Positions 8,733-18,237 are shown, numbered from the stretch's first letter. The stretch: 64,000 nucleotides of DNA from Actinomadura opuntiae (GCF_030283205.1 NZ_JASNWF010000001.1:558001-622000), one strand, 5' to 3'. Notes: generated by a model from the letters alone, not told the origin. A program made the numbers and translations.

Positions 8733-9356
8733 CTAGCGACTCGACTCCCCCGCCGCGTTGCCGACCGGCGCCCTGATGGTCGCGGCCGTCTCGATCGGCA
8801 CGGAAGGCCTGAGCACCGAATGGCGCCCCCAGATGCTCTCCAACCGGCCGAGGACCACGGCGACGGCCGGATCCGCGGCATCGGCACGATGACCAGCCCG
8901 ATGAGGTCGCGACCGTTTCGCGACCAGGGTGGCGAAGTACTCGGCTTCGCGCTCTTGCTCGTCGGTGTAGGAGGTGCGCCCCAGCACCGTGCGCACCAGC
9001 GCGGGGTGCAGATCGGGCAGCAGCACCTCGGCCAGATCCGCCACCGCCAACCCGCCCTGGTGGCCGGCGAGCAGATGGCCGATCTCATGCAACGCGATGT
9101 GTTCGCGATGGAAGGGCGTAGTACTCGCCGTGGCGTACACGTAGTCGGTGTCGGCGGTGGACACGTACATCCCGCACAGGCCCTTCGGCATGGCCGTGAC
9201 CGGCAGTACCCGGAGCCTCCGGCCCGTATGAGCGGCAACGCGAACACAGAACTGCTCGAAGTCCCATGGCTCTGGGATATCCAGTGCCTCCACACGAGCA
9301 CGACACCGCCGCCGCAGCGTCCCTCCCCACACCCGGCCATCCCCCCGTGTCCGCAC
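8733..9356 (-). CDS. ImmA/IrrE-type zinc metallopeptidase, 207 aa
   Basis: The motif HEIGH at residues 90-94 is the gluzincin active site, with two His as zinc ligands and Glu as the base. Downstream acidic residues in DEQEREAEYFATLVA provide the third ligand region typical of ImmA/IrrE (formerly DUF955). In characterised cases such proteases cleave a partner XRE repressor, as ImmA does ImmR and IrrE does DdrO. The XRE gene here ends 25 bp upstream, so it is the obvious candidate partner. The start is uncertain: GTG 9356, or GTG 9332 with a better GGGGGGA upstream. Confidence 0.8.
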   Translation of the reverse strand: MRTRGDGRVWGGTLRRRCRARVEALDIPEPWDFEQFCVRVAAHTGRRLRVLPVTAMPKGLCGMYVSTADTDYVYATASTTPFHREHIALHEIGHLLAGHQGGLAVADLAEVLLPDLHPALVRTVLGRTSYTDEQEREAEYFATLVAKRSRPHRAGHRADAADPAVAVVLGRLESIWGRHSVLRPSVPIETAATIRAPVGNAAGESSR

Positions 9357-9381
9357 CGGGCACCCCGCCCGCCGACCGAAC

Positions 9382-9906
9382 TTAACGCGACTCTTCCGTC
9401 ACGGAACGTGATTGTGTCATAGGTGACTCGCCTCTCGAAGCCGAATCGGCATCGTCGAGTCGGGCTCGCTGTTCCAAGCGCGCTGTCGACTCGATCAGTT
9501 CACCGACCATCTGCTGCGCCTCGGGCGACAACTGTAAGAAGCTGCGCAGGTGCGCGCCGCGCACTCCGGTATCGCGGAGCATGGTCAACAACTCGATCTG
9601 CTCCTCCACGGTCCTGAAGATCTCGTCGTCGAAGAAGTAGGAAGGGGGGACGCCGAAGAAGGCCGCCAAGGCTTCGAGCACCCTTTTGGTGGGATTGTCG
9701 TGCTTGCCGGTGCGCAACTTCCACAAGGTGTTGTGCGAGACCTTCTCCCCGGTCATCTCTTCTATCGCGACCGCGGCTTCCTGAGCGGAGTACGGGCCAC
9801 GCCCCACCGGATGAACCCGACGAAACAGCCAGTCGACCTTACGAGCCAGAGGCGGCACCGCGACGTCACCGCCCCTCTCCCCCGACACGGTGTCATCGCC
9901 AGCCAC
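9382..9906 (-). CDS. XRE-family transcriptional regulator, 174 aa
   Basis: The N-terminal helix-turn-helix spans about residues 35-85 (SAQEAAVAIEEMTGEKVSHN, TLWKLRTGKHDNPTKRVLEAL) and is followed by AFFGVPPSYFF, typical of actinomycete XRE regulators. The C-terminal helix FLQLSPEAQQMVGELIESTARLE may be the region recognised by the adjacent metallopeptidase. It is first in an apparent operon with the ImmA/IrrE protease, the polytopic membrane protein and the P450. It probably represses this operon until the protease inactivates it; that is inferred from family precedent. Confidence 0.85.
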   Translation of the reverse strand: MAGDDTVSGERGGDVAVPPLARKVDWLFRRVHPVGRGPYSAQEAAVAIEEMTGEKVSHNTLWKLRTGKHDNPTKRVLEALAAFFGVPPSYFFDDEIFRTVEEQIELLTMLRDTGVRGAHLRSFLQLSPEAQQMVGELIESTARLEQRARLDDADSASRGESPMTQSRSVTEESR

Positions 9907-10327
9907 AGAGCATCTCCCCCTCTCCCGCCTCTGAAGACCGCGGTCGCCATTATGGCACCGTCACCCGCTGCAAAGGCCGAACTGACCATCTCCCCGGCTG
10001 GCAAGGCGAACCCTTCGCTCCGTTTCGTCACCCTTGACCACATACACCCTCATCAAGCTTTAGGACACGATTTTCACAGGTTGACGTACGCAACGTCCAG
10101 TGGTCGCCCCCGACTGAACACTTGCGCTCAGTGACTAGAACTCGCCAGCCGTCCCGGTGGTGCCCGTGCCGCCCTACTCGACGGGGAACCTGCCTTTCCA
10201 GCGGCCTTAGAAGGACCGCCGCGACTGACCAGATGTCGTCAGTACGAGTTTCGACCACGCATTGAGTCGGCCGTCTCCAGTTTCATCGTGACCCGTCAGC
10301 CCGAAACCGACCTTGGAGGTCACGACA
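9907..10327. other. Intergenic region between divergent genes
   Basis: About 420 bp separating the leftward XRE operon from the rightward 234-aa gene; it must hold both promoters. No clear promoter boxes or palindromes were picked out. Confidence 0.4.
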
Positions 10328-11032
10328 ATGGACGTCCTCAGCAGCACCCGCTCCTACGAGAAGCGGTCGACGACGAACCACCGGACTCCGCAAGTCCCAT
10401 CCCTCACCACATCCCGCCCACACCCGCGCGCCCGCCTCAGCGCCCTCCTCAGCCGCTACGCCGGCGGACGCCTTCGGACGTCGTTTCCACCCAACCAGGC
10501 CGCCGAACTCCTGGCCCGCACCTTCGGACACGCGGAGGGCGCCGGCTTCATCGGCCCCGGCGCCCACGATCTCCTGCGCGCCATCCTGACCGAGGCCCTC
10601 ACCACCAAGACCGGCGTGTCCTGGGTGATCGCAACAAAGCACGACCTGCAGAGCCTCGGCACCGACGCCTTCGACGACGCGACGCTGGACCGATTCTCCT
10701 CGCGCCTGCTCGTGACGGAGACCCTCGAGGACACCATCGAGCGCCTGGAGTTCGAGGCCGACGTCACCCGGGCACTCGACATCAACAAGCCCCTCACCAC
10801 CGAAGCGTCGCTGCTGTGGTTCTCCTCCCCCGGCCCGGACGCCGACGTCGTCCACCAGACCCTCGATCACTGGCCCGGCACCAGCCTCACCGCACTCATC
10901 GCGGGTCCCTGGCCCTACGGCCCCACCCACCTCATCGAGACCGACGGCCCCCGACCGCTCCCCCAGCACCCCGTGAGGATGCTGTCGGTACAGCAGGCCG
11001 TCGCCGAGCTCCACCAAACGCCGACGAGCTAA
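10328..11032 (+). CDS. Protein of unknown function, 234 aa
   Basis: Soluble protein with no signal peptide. The order of segments (GPGAHDLLRAILTEAL, WVIATKHDLQSL, LLVTETLEDTIERLEFEADV, then LIAGPWPYGPTH and RMLSVQQAVAELH) resembles a region found in large actinobacterial BTAD/LysM regulators, here as a stand-alone protein. No nucleotide-binding or catalytic motif is visible. The ATG is favoured over an upstream TTG because GGAGG lies 9 bases before it. A terminator-like hairpin follows the stop, so the gene is probably monocistronic. Confidence 0.65.
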   Translation: MDVLSSTRSYEKRSTTNHRTPQVPSLTTSRPHPRARLSALLSRYAGGRLRTSFPPNQAAELLARTFGHAEGAGFIGPGAHDLLRAILTEALTTKTGVSWVIATKHDLQSLGTDAFDDATLDRFSSRLLVTETLEDTIERLEFEADVTRALDINKPLTTEASLLWFSSPGPDADVVHQTLDHWPGTSLTALIAGPWPYGPTHLIETDGPRPLPQHPVRMLSVQQAVAELHQTPTS

Positions 11033-11046
11033 AACACGGAACACCG

Positions 11047-11088
11047 ACCTGGTGCGGGCCTCGGATGAACTCCTAGGCCGCACCAGGT
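11047..11088 (+). terminator. Hairpin terminator after the 234-aa gene
   Basis: The arm ACCTGGTGCGG pairs perfectly with CCGCACCAGGT, with extra pairing (CCT/AGG) after one bulged G and a loop of about 13 bases. Three T residues follow. It lies 15 bp after the stop codon. Confidence 0.6.
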
Positions 11089-11532
11089 TTGCCTCCGCTA
11101 CCTATAACCGCAGCCGGAACGCGGGTGCCCCCGCCGAACGCGGTCAGCACGAGCAGGCCGCGCCCATGGGCAACTCGGCTCGAATACTGAAGCGCTCCTC
11201 GATGGTGCACACTGCGGCTTGACGCAAACGTACAAAGGCGACGGCGACGGATGCGTCCCCTGGTAAAGGCACGTCAGGGCATCGGAACGTCCCCGGCTTC
11301 AACGCCCGTTCCGACCATCGATCCTCCAGATGCTGAGGACCCGGTCGATGACGGCCAGCGCAGCCGTGCGGGTAGCTATTCAGCCTGAGTGAGCTTCTGT
11401 AGGGAACCGAGATCGCTGTCCAGATGGTGTCTGGTTTGTCCACGCGGTGTCTTACTGGCGGTCCTGGTCTTACTGGCGGTCCTGCTGTCCGGGCGGCCGG
11501 TCGCCATGGAGTGCCTGCTACGTTGCCGCATC
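11089..11532. other. Intergenic stretch, nothing recognised
   Basis: About 440 bp without a convincing gene. The frame of the downstream PhzF gene is open here, but the residues are not conserved family sequence. Confidence 0.4.
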
Positions 11533-12255
11533 ATGACAACATGCATGCTGGTGCAGGCGTTCGTGAACGCTGAGGGCGGCCACGGTAACCCCGCTTTGGT
11601 GATCGTCGAGCCAGAGGGCGCGACGGCGACGTCTCAGCAGCGTCAGGACCTGGCGGACGCTCTCGCGATCCCCGCCACCGTGTTCGTCCAGGACGCTGTC
11701 GAGGGCCGGGTGAGCATCCACAGTAACTATGGGTTGCCCATCCGATTCGGCGGCCATCCCTTGCTCGCCACGGTCGAGGTCCTGCACCACCTCGGCTTCC
11801 CCGTTACCGCCATCGCGCCTGAAGCAGGCCGCGTCTCATGTCGCCGCGATTCCGACGGCACCGTTTGGCTGACCGCTCCGGCGGCCTGGTCCAAACCCTG
11901 GCGGCACTACCAGATGGACAACTCCGAGCAGATCGACGCGCTGACCGGGCTACCCTCCGGAGAGGACTTCACCCAGGTCTGGGCCTGGATGGACGAACCT
12001 GCGGGCCGGATGCGTGCCCGGCTGTGGGCGCCACGCATCGGCAAGGGCGAAGACGAGGCGTGTGGTAGCGCCTCCATGCTGCTGACCCTCAAGCTGGCTC
12101 GCCCGCTCGAAGTCCTGCACGGCCGCCACCACTCGCTCATCCTCACACGTCCGGTGGACGAAGAACTCGTGGACCTCGGAGGCCAATGCGTCCTCGACCC
12201 GCCGCCCGCTGAGGTCCAGGCCAAGGTCGACGCCTTCTACGGCCAGGCGTCCTGA
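11533..12255 (+). CDS. PhzF-family protein (phenazine biosynthesis-like), 240 aa
   Basis: Member of the PhzF / diaminopimelate-epimerase-fold family of isomerases. The start of the fold, MLVQAFVNAEGGHGNPALVIVEP, and the conserved FGGHPLLATVEVL and EDEACGSASM (usually GxATGSA) match. The family catalyses proton shifts on varied substrates, and only some members act in phenazine synthesis. No other phenazine genes are nearby, so a specific reaction cannot be given. It is at the short end of the family (usually 260-300 aa). The start at ATG 11533 aligns with the family N-terminus; the longer open frame does not. Confidence 0.85.
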   Translation: MTTCMLVQAFVNAEGGHGNPALVIVEPEGATATSQQRQDLADALAIPATVFVQDAVEGRVSIHSNYGLPIRFGGHPLLATVEVLHHLGFPVTAIAPEAGRVSCRRDSDGTVWLTAPAAWSKPWRHYQMDNSEQIDALTGLPSGEDFTQVWAWMDEPAGRMRARLWAPRIGKGEDEACGSASMLLTLKLARPLEVLHGRHHSLILTRPVDEELVDLGGQCVLDPPPAEVQAKVDAFYGQAS

Positions 12256-12729
12256 CCGCCACAGCGCCCTGGGCATGCTCACCCCGATACAGTTCGAAAA
12301 CACACCCACCGTGGCATGAGATCCAACAATCCGACTCCACTCAACCCGGGGCACACCAGAGCCTCCATCCGACCCGGGGCGCTTCATCCACCTCGACCAT
12401 CCCCAGCCCCCTGGGCTCCCTGGTCAACAGATGTCTTGAGTATGCCCGTTCGACAGACGTCGGCGACGCAGTGCGGCAGCGATGCGCCAACGGCCCCCAG
12501 CCCGGTGATGCGCGACACTCAGCTACCCCTCCGCCGGGAGCCAACAACAACACCACCTCGCTGCCTGCCTGGGAGCCGGTCCAGGTGGGAGATCGGCATA
12601 CGCAAGACGAAGTGGACGGCGGTGTGTGGGGCGCTGTGGCGGCTTGGGCGGACTTGTGTGCTCTGCTCTCCACGCCGTCCCGAGATCGATCATGATGCCG
12701 GTCTTGGGCGGCCGCCTAGGATTGCCAGA
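12256..12729. other. Intergenic stretch, nothing recognised
   Basis: About 470 bp between phzF and the broken Sua5-like gene. No conserved frame, repeat or hairpin stood out. Confidence 0.4.
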
Positions 12730-13704
12730 GTGACGGCAGGAACCAGAGATATCGACAGGGCGGCCGACGTGCTGCGCGCCGGAGGGCTGGTGGCCTTCCC
12801 GACCGAAACCGTCTACGGTCTGGGTGCCAACGCAGAGGATCCCGCCGCTGTCGCGCGCATCTTCCAGGTCAAGGGGCGTCCCTCCTCCCACCCTCTGATC
12901 GTCCACCTTGGCGGCGCGAACCACCTGGACGACTGAGTTCAGGAGGTGCCGCCAACCGCGCGGCTGCTGGCCGAACGTTTCTGGCCGGGGCCGCTCACGC
13001 TGGTCCTGCGACGCGGTCGCCGGGTCCCCCCTGCAAGCCACGGGCGGGCTGGAGACCGTGGCCGTGCGCGTACCCGACCACCCGTCGCGCTCGCGCTGCT
13101 GGCGGCCTTCGGCGGCGGTGTCACCGGCCCGTCTGCCAACCGCTTCGGCCAGGTCAGCCCCACCACGGCGAACCACGTGCGTGCCGAGCTCGGCGGCGCC
13201 GTCGACCTGGTGCTGGACGGCGGCCCCTGCCAGGTCGGCGTCGAGTCGACCATCGTCGACGCCACAGGTGAGATCCCGAGCATTCTGCGACCCGGCGGAG
13301 TGACACGCGAAGACCTCCAAACGGTGCTGGAGCACCCGCTTGAGGTCCCCTCGACCAGCCGTGTCCGGGTGCCGGGCCAGCATCCGTCGCACTACGCGCC
13401 GCGTGCGCGGGTCGTCCTGGTCGAACCCGAACAGCTCCTCTCCGAAGCCGAACGCGCACAGGAACTGGGGCACCAGGTCGGCGTCTTTGTCCCCCCGTCC
13501 TTCACCGACGTCCCGGTGAAGGCGCACGCCGTGGTGGCGGTCCCTACGTCGATGGCCGCCTACGCGCGCGAGCTGTACGGATTTCTACGCGAACTCGACC
13601 AGCAGGGATGCGACCTCATCATCGCCTCCTTGCCGGCGCAGGAGGGACTGGGACTGGCAATCGCCAACCGGCTCCGCCGCGCCGCCGGCCCCCGCCGCTG
13701 CTGA
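12730..13704 (+). pseudogene. Broken Sua5/YrdC-type threonylcarbamoyl-AMP synthase paralogue
   Basis: The family makes threonylcarbamoyl-AMP for the t6A modification of tRNA. The N-terminus (GGLVAFPTETVYGLGANAED) and KGRPSSHPLIVHLG are diagnostic of the YrdC domain, and a C-terminal Sua5-like domain is present (about 13290-13704). Three lesions interrupt it. An in-frame TGA at 12934-12936 replaces a codon that is usually Trp. A C6 run at 13026-13031 has one C too many. About 55 bp later one G is missing near 13084, restoring the frame. With these corrected the product would be about 324 aa. It is either a decaying second copy or a sequence with errors; the TGA makes decay more likely here. 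Confidence 0.8.
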
Positions 13705-13919
13705 CTGGCCAGGCCAAGCGCCCAGCGCCGACGCCCGTTCAACGGCCCTGCCAAAGAATCGCCAGAGATCGGCCGGCCGGTCCTTACCGCTTCCAGACGC
13801 GGGTGCCGAGTGGATTGTGTGACGGGTCGGCCGGACGCTCACCGGTAGAGGCGGACGGGAAGCCGCATCAATCCGTGCGTGGTGTGACGTGGCGGCGCTA
13901 CCGGTGACAGAGCCCCGGA

Positions 13920-14570
13920 TCAGAAGGCGGCGTCAGCGGCGGTATCAGCGGCGGTGTCGAGTCCGCGGACCGCCACTACCTTGGCGCTACCGTCGGTCAA
14001 GTGGTAACACAGGCCCACAACGGCGGCCTGACCCGCATCGACCCGTTCGGCGAGCACCCGAGAGCGGTCCACCAGCAGGTCGACCGTCTGCCTGATGTGC
14101 TCGGCCAAGATCTCGTCGGCATCCACGCGCCCCGTGGCCCGCGCCGCAAGCACGCTGGGTGTCACCCGCTCGACCACGTCGCGGACATAGCCGGCCGGTG
14201 CCATCCCCTCCTCGAGCGCGGTGCACGCGGCGCCCACCGCGCCGCACGAGTCATGCCCGAGGACCACCACCAGCGGGCAGTCCAGCACCTGCACCCCGTA
14301 CTCGATGCTGCCCAGCACCTCCGCGCCCATCACATGCCCCGCGGTGCGTACCACGAACAGATCACCCAGACCACGGTCGAAGACGATCTCAGCGGCCAAC
14401 CGGGAGTCCGAACACCCGAACAGCACGGCGAACGGACGCTGACCCGGAGCGATCTCGGCACGGCGCGCCGCGTCCTGATTCGGATGCTCCGGAGCGCCCG
14501 CGACAAAGCGCCGGTTACCGGCCAGCAGCAACTCGAAGGCTTCCTGAGGAGTTGACGTGATCTCGGCCAT
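13920..14570 (-). CDS. Beta-class carbonic anhydrase, 216 aa
   Basis: Interconverts CO2 and bicarbonate in the cytoplasm. The zinc site is complete: CSDSR at 53-57 (Cys and the Asp-Arg dyad) and HDSCG at 106-110 (His106, Cys109). The surrounding FVVRTAGHV and GSIEYGVQVL are typical of the family, and length is normal. ATG start, with no obvious operon partner; the next gene upstream on the same strand begins almost 200 bp away. Confidence 0.93.
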   Translation of the reverse strand: MAEITSTPQEAFELLLAGNRRFVAGAPEHPNQDAARRAEIAPGQRPFAVLFGCSDSRLAAEIVFDRGLGDLFVVRTAGHVMGAEVLGSIEYGVQVLDCPLVVVLGHDSCGAVGAACTALEEGMAPAGYVRDVVERVTPSVLAARATGRVDADEILAEHIRQTVDLLVDRSRVLAERVDAGQAAVVGLCYHLTDGSAKVVAVRGLDTAADTAADAAF

Positions 14571-14764
14571 GGCCGCAGCCTAGGACAACCCCGAAAACCG
14601 CCAAGGCCCCGGGGTGCCGCAGGCGCCCGGTCTACCGGCGTCGGCGCAGGACCGCCGCGTCACGTCCACGGCGACCGCAGGCCGAGAATGTTCTCCTCGA
14701 CCTCCCGGTTGATCGGCCGCTCCTTGGCCCCGGCGTCCCTGGAGGAAGGGGACCTGGTCATCAG

Positions 14765-15244
14765 CTAGGCGTGCTCGTCGGTGGTCGTGAGCTGGGCCAG
14801 GTGCTCGGCTTGGCAGTCGGCGCATCGTCCGGACCAGCCGTAGGCCACGCTGGCGGCGGCCTCGACGGCCGTCATGGCCTCGCCGCACCAGCGGCAGTGA
14901 CGGAGCATGCCGCGGGCGACGGCGACGACAGGGATCTGGTCGACAGGCGGCCACACCCGAAGCGTCCTGTCGTGGTACCCAACGTGTTCGACCAGGTATC
15001 CCGCGCCGATCAGAGCTGCGGCGGCGTCGGCCAGGGCGTGCGGTAGCCGATCAGCGGGGTCGCGGACCGCCACCAGGTAAGGATCCTGGCCGTCCACCGC
15101 GCACCCGGCCCTCGCGGATGAGCAGCCCGCGCGGCGCAGCACGATGCGGATCTGCTCTGCTGCCCAGTCCCGCTCGTTCCACAACGGCCGCGCGTCGACC
15201 GCGTACCCGTAGTCCGGGCCCAGCTCCTGGATCGTCACCACCAC
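14765..15244 (-). CDS. Unknown protein with a zinc-ribbon-like CxxC pair, 159 aa
   Basis: Not recognised. The C-terminal part carries CRWCGEAM and CADCQAEH about 27 residues apart, which could bind zinc. The N-terminal part (TIQELGPDYGYAVDARPLW) is soluble. Several GTG codons in a row form the start; the first is preferred because GAGGAGG lies 9 bases upstream. It follows the MarR-type regulator gene on the same strand by about 57 bp and may share its transcript. Confidence 0.55.
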   Translation of the reverse strand: MVVTIQELGPDYGYAVDARPLWNERDWAAEQIRIVLRRAGCSSARAGCAVDGQDPYLVAVRDPADRLPHALADAAAALIGAGYLVEHVGYHDRTLRVWPPVDQIPVVAVARGMLRHCRWCGEAMTAVEAAASVAYGWSGRCADCQAEHLAQLTTTDEHA

Positions 15245-15301
15245 AGGTCGATACCTCCTCGCCAGGCCACCCGGCCGGACCACCGAAAGGGCGTGGGCCG
15301 G

Positions 15302-15685
15302 TCACGAACGCCGCGGACCACCATCGTGTTGGCCGTCGGCTCGACCGCTGCCATCGCTCTGGGTGAACAGGGCGATCAGGGCCAGGACCTGGTGGCCGGA
15401 GTCGGCGGGGTGGCGGAAAGGACGATCGGCGATAAGGGCGTAATGGTTGCGGCGGCCCTGGCGAGTGCGGGTCAGGTAACCGGCCTCTTCCAGATCCCCG
15501 ACGATCATCTGGGCGCTGCGTTCGGTGATCTGGACCTGCTCGGCGATGTCCCGGACCCGGACGGTGGGGTCACGGGCGATACAGATCAGCACCCGCGCGT
15601 GGTTGGTCAGGAACGTCCACGGCTTCGACGGCGACGTCACGCCTGGCAACGTCTTGCCCGCCGAGGACACCAGCCCGGAGGGCAT
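15302..15685 (-). CDS. Winged-helix (MarR-like) regulator, 127 aa
   Basis: A single winged helix-turn-helix is visible from about residue 25 to 80 (LTNHARVLICIARDPTVRVR, DIAEQVQITERSAQMIVGDL, EEAGYLTRTRQGRRNHYAL). This matches small actinomycete MarR/ArsR-type regulators in which the DNA-binding domain is nearly the whole protein. The ATG is chosen over an upstream GTG because GAGGAGG lies 7 bases before it. Target unknown; the zinc-ribbon gene downstream is a possible partner. Confidence 0.75.
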   Translation of the reverse strand: MPSGLVSSAGKTLPGVTSPSKPWTFLTNHARVLICIARDPTVRVRDIAEQVQITERSAQMIVGDLEEAGYLTRTRQGRRNHYALIADRPFRHPADSGHQVLALIALFTQSDGSGRADGQHDGGPRRS

Positions 15686-16168
15686 CAGCACACCTCCTCG
15701 CCACCTCGTCGAACTGACCCCAGAAAACCTGAGCCAGCATTACCGAAATCTGATTCAGGAGAAACTCTACTGGCAGTGGAGGTGTTCCAGGCCAGCAACT
15801 CCACGACCTCTCCATGACTCCTCACCACAGCGTTTCCTGCCGAAGCGGGGCTGCGGTCAGGACGGCATGGTGCGGGACGGAGAGCCGCCAGTGCAGTCGG
15901 CGGACCTGCTCTTCGGCCCCTTCCTAGCCGCGCCGCGCCGATCGCGTTCAGCAATGGGGCGGCTGAGGCCTCGCCCCAGGACGTCGCCTCATCAAGATCG
16001 TCACTAGTCGGGCCGCCGAGTCGCCCCCCGGCGCGGGAGTGCGGGCAGCCAACTCCCTCCCGGCTGCCTGTGACCCAGGACACATGGTTGCGGAGCCGTC
16101 CGGTCCAGGTCTGGCTCCGAACCAGGGGTGAGGGCGGCGGGAGCGTCCCGGGCTCTGGAAGGGATGGC
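15686..16168. other. Intergenic region between divergent units
   Basis: About 480 bp with no supported gene. It separates accessory region 1 from the lipid-modification operon and must hold that operon's promoter. No att site, tRNA or direct repeat marking an element end was seen. Confidence 0.4.
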
Positions 16169-17431
16169 ATGCCGGTGGGGAACGCGCGGCGAGCGATCGC
16201 GGTGATCGGGGCGGGGGTTTCGGGGCTGACGGCCGCGCACGTCCTGCAGAGGACGGCTGACGTCACGCTGTATGAGGCCGATGGGCGGCTCGGCGGGCAC
16301 GCCCACACCCACGACGTGGCCTCCGGTGGGGCGGTGCTCGCCGTCGACAGCGGTTTCCTCGTGCACAACGACCACACTTATCCGACCCTGCGGCGGCTGT
16401 TCACCGAGCTGGAGGTGACGACGCGGGACACCGAGATGAGCCTGTCGGTGAGCTGCGCCGGATGCGGACTGCAGTACGCCGGAGCACGCGGCCCGGCCGG
16501 GTTGTTCGCGCGTCCGCGGTCCGCGTCCAGTGCCCGCTACCTGCGGATGCTCGCCGAGGTGCCGCGGTTCCACCGTGCCGCGCGCGCCGTCCTCGATGAC
16601 GACGGCGACGACCAGACGCTGGGCGCGTTCCTGGACGCGGGTGGATTCTCCTCCTACTTTCGCGCGCACTTCATGACGCCGGTCGTCGCGTCCGTCTGGT
16701 CGTGCGCGCCGCACCTCGCCGACCAGTACCCCGCCCGTTACCTGTTCACGTTCCTGGCACACCACGGGATGCTGTCGGTGAACGGTTCCCACCAATGGAA
16801 GACGGTGGTCGGCGGGTCACGGACCTACGTGGAGCAGGTCGCCAAGGCGCTCACCGCTGTCCACACGGCGACTCCGGTCCGCGCGGTGCGGCGCGTCACC
16901 GGCGGCGTGGAGATCCGTGATGACTCCGACCGCGTGGCGGTGTTCGACGGCGCGGTCATCGCCACGCACCCGGCACAGGCGCTGGCCATGCGCGCCGACG
17001 CCAGCCGCGACGAACGCGAGGTTCTGGGTGGGATCGGCTACTCGCGGAACTGCACGGTGCTGCACACCGACGCCTCGGTCCTGCCGCGTGCCCGAAGCGC
17101 CCGCGCCTCATGGAACTACTGCATGGACTCGTGCGCCGCGCGGCCACGCCACGTGCGGGTCCACTACGACCTGAACCTGCTCCAAGGGCTGCCCGGCGTT
17201 CAGCGCCACGTCGTCACGCTGAACGGAGACATCGCCGAGGAGCATGTACTGGCCCGGATGGAGTACGAGCATCCGATTTACACGCCGGAGTCGGTGGCGG
17301 CCCAGCGCAGGCTTCCCGCGTTGAACGACGGTGTGCTGGCCTATGCGGGCGCCTATCACGGGTGGGGTTTCCACGAGGACGGCTGCCGCTCCGGAGTCGA
17401 GGCGGCCCGCGCGCTGGGCGGTGTGTGGTGA
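16169..17431 (+). CDS. FAD-dependent oxidoreductase of the CFA-linked type, 420 aa
   Basis: The Rossmann motif IAVIGAGVSGLTAAHVL near the N-terminus, followed by LYEADGRLGGHAHTHDV, marks an amine-oxidase-like FAD enzyme. This subfamily is usually encoded with DUF1365 and a cyclopropane-fatty-acid-synthase-like methyltransferase, as here, and is thought to desaturate or reduce modified acyl chains in membrane lipids. The exact reaction is not known. The ATG at 16169 is favoured because GGAAGGG lies just upstream and the Rossmann motif starts soon after. It is the first of five genes, each overlapping the next by 4 bases. Confidence 0.85.
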   Translation: MPVGNARRAIAVIGAGVSGLTAAHVLQRTADVTLYEADGRLGGHAHTHDVASGGAVLAVDSGFLVHNDHTYPTLRRLFTELEVTTRDTEMSLSVSCAGCGLQYAGARGPAGLFARPRSASSARYLRMLAEVPRFHRAARAVLDDDGDDQTLGAFLDAGGFSSYFRAHFMTPVVASVWSCAPHLADQYPARYLFTFLAHHGMLSVNGSHQWKTVVGGSRTYVEQVAKALTAVHTATPVRAVRRVTGGVEIRDDSDRVAVFDGAVIATHPAQALAMRADASRDEREVLGGIGYSRNCTVLHTDASVLPRARSARASWNYCMDSCAARPRHVRVHYDLNLLQGLPGVQRHVVTLNGDIAEEHVLARMEYEHPIYTPESVAAQRRLPALNDGVLAYAGAYHGWGFHEDGCRSGVEAARALGGVW

Positions 17432-18237
17432 CCTCAGTACCGGCGCTAGTACCGGCGCTGTACGAATGCACCCTCACGCACGTGCGCCCGGGCCCGGTGC
17501 GCAACGCGTTCCGGTACGGGACCTATCTGTGGCTGGTCGATCTGGACGCGCTGCCGTTCCCGCGTGGGCCGGTGCGCTTCCTCGCAGGATTTCGGCACGA
17601 GGACCACAGGGGGGAGCCGGGATGGTCCGTGCGCGCCAATCTCGACGCGTTCCTGATCGAGAACGGGGTCGAGCCGGCCGCAACGGTCCTGATGCTCGCG
17701 CACGCGCGCGTCCTTGGATACGTGTTCAATCCGCTGACCGTGTACTGGTGCTTCGACCAGGCGGGCGGTCTGCGCTGCGTGGTCGCCGAGGTCCACAACA
17801 CCTACGGCGAGCGGCACCGCTACCTGCTGCACACCGACGCGGTCGGGCGGGCGGAGACAGACAAGGCCTTCTACGTGTCACCGTTCTACCCGGTCGAGGG
17901 CATCTACCGGATGAGCCTCCCGGTCCCGGACCGCAAGCTCGCGCTGGCGATCGCGCTTCACCGCGGCGACGACGCCCCGTTCGTCGCCGCGCTGCGCGGC
18001 GCACGCCTCCCCGCGACCACGTCCAACCTGGTCAGGGCGGTGCTGCGCCACCCCATGGCGCCCCTGGTGGGCGCCGTGCGTATCCGCGTCCAAGGCGTCC
18101 GGCTGTACCTGCGGGGGCTTCGGCCGTACCCGAGGACGCACCGACAGAAGCCACCGGGCGCGCCGCCGGTCCCCGAACCCGGCGCGCCCGGTGCCACATC
18201 ACCCGAGAAGACCCGGGAGGGGCAGGTCCGATCATGA
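17428..18237 (+). CDS. DUF1365 protein, 269 aa
   Basis: Starts at GTG inside the stop region of the FAD oxidoreductase gene (GTGA overlap). The segments YLWLVDLDALPFPRGP, HARVLGYVFNPLTVYWCFD and VAEVHNTYGERHRYLL are characteristic of DUF1365. Its biochemical role is unknown. Consistent pairing with CFA-synthase-like enzymes and the FAD oxidoreductase suggests a part in modifying unsaturated fatty acids. The last 35 residues are a Pro-rich tail. Confidence 0.85.
   Translation: MTSVPALVPALYECTLTHVRPGPVRNAFRYGTYLWLVDLDALPFPRGPVRFLAGFRHEDHRGEPGWSVRANLDAFLIENGVEPAATVLMLAHARVLGYVFNPLTVYWCFDQAGGLRCVVAEVHNTYGERHRYLLHTDAVGRAETDKAFYVSPFYPVEGIYRMSLPVPDRKLALAIALHRGDDAPFVAALRGARLPATTSNLVRAVLRHPMAPLVGAVRIRVQGVRLYLRGLRPYPRTHRQKPPGAPPVPEPGAPGATSPEKTREGQVRS

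Noticed and set aside
8690..9340. Open frame joining the membrane protein upstream into the ImmA/IrrE region
   Set aside because: This stretch overlaps the HEIGH metallopeptidase in another frame and its own residues are low-quality; the hydrophobic protein begins near 8689.
11389..11532. Longer start for the PhzF protein
   Set aside because: The extra 48 residues form a hydrophobic stretch not seen in the family; conserved sequence begins at ATG 11533.
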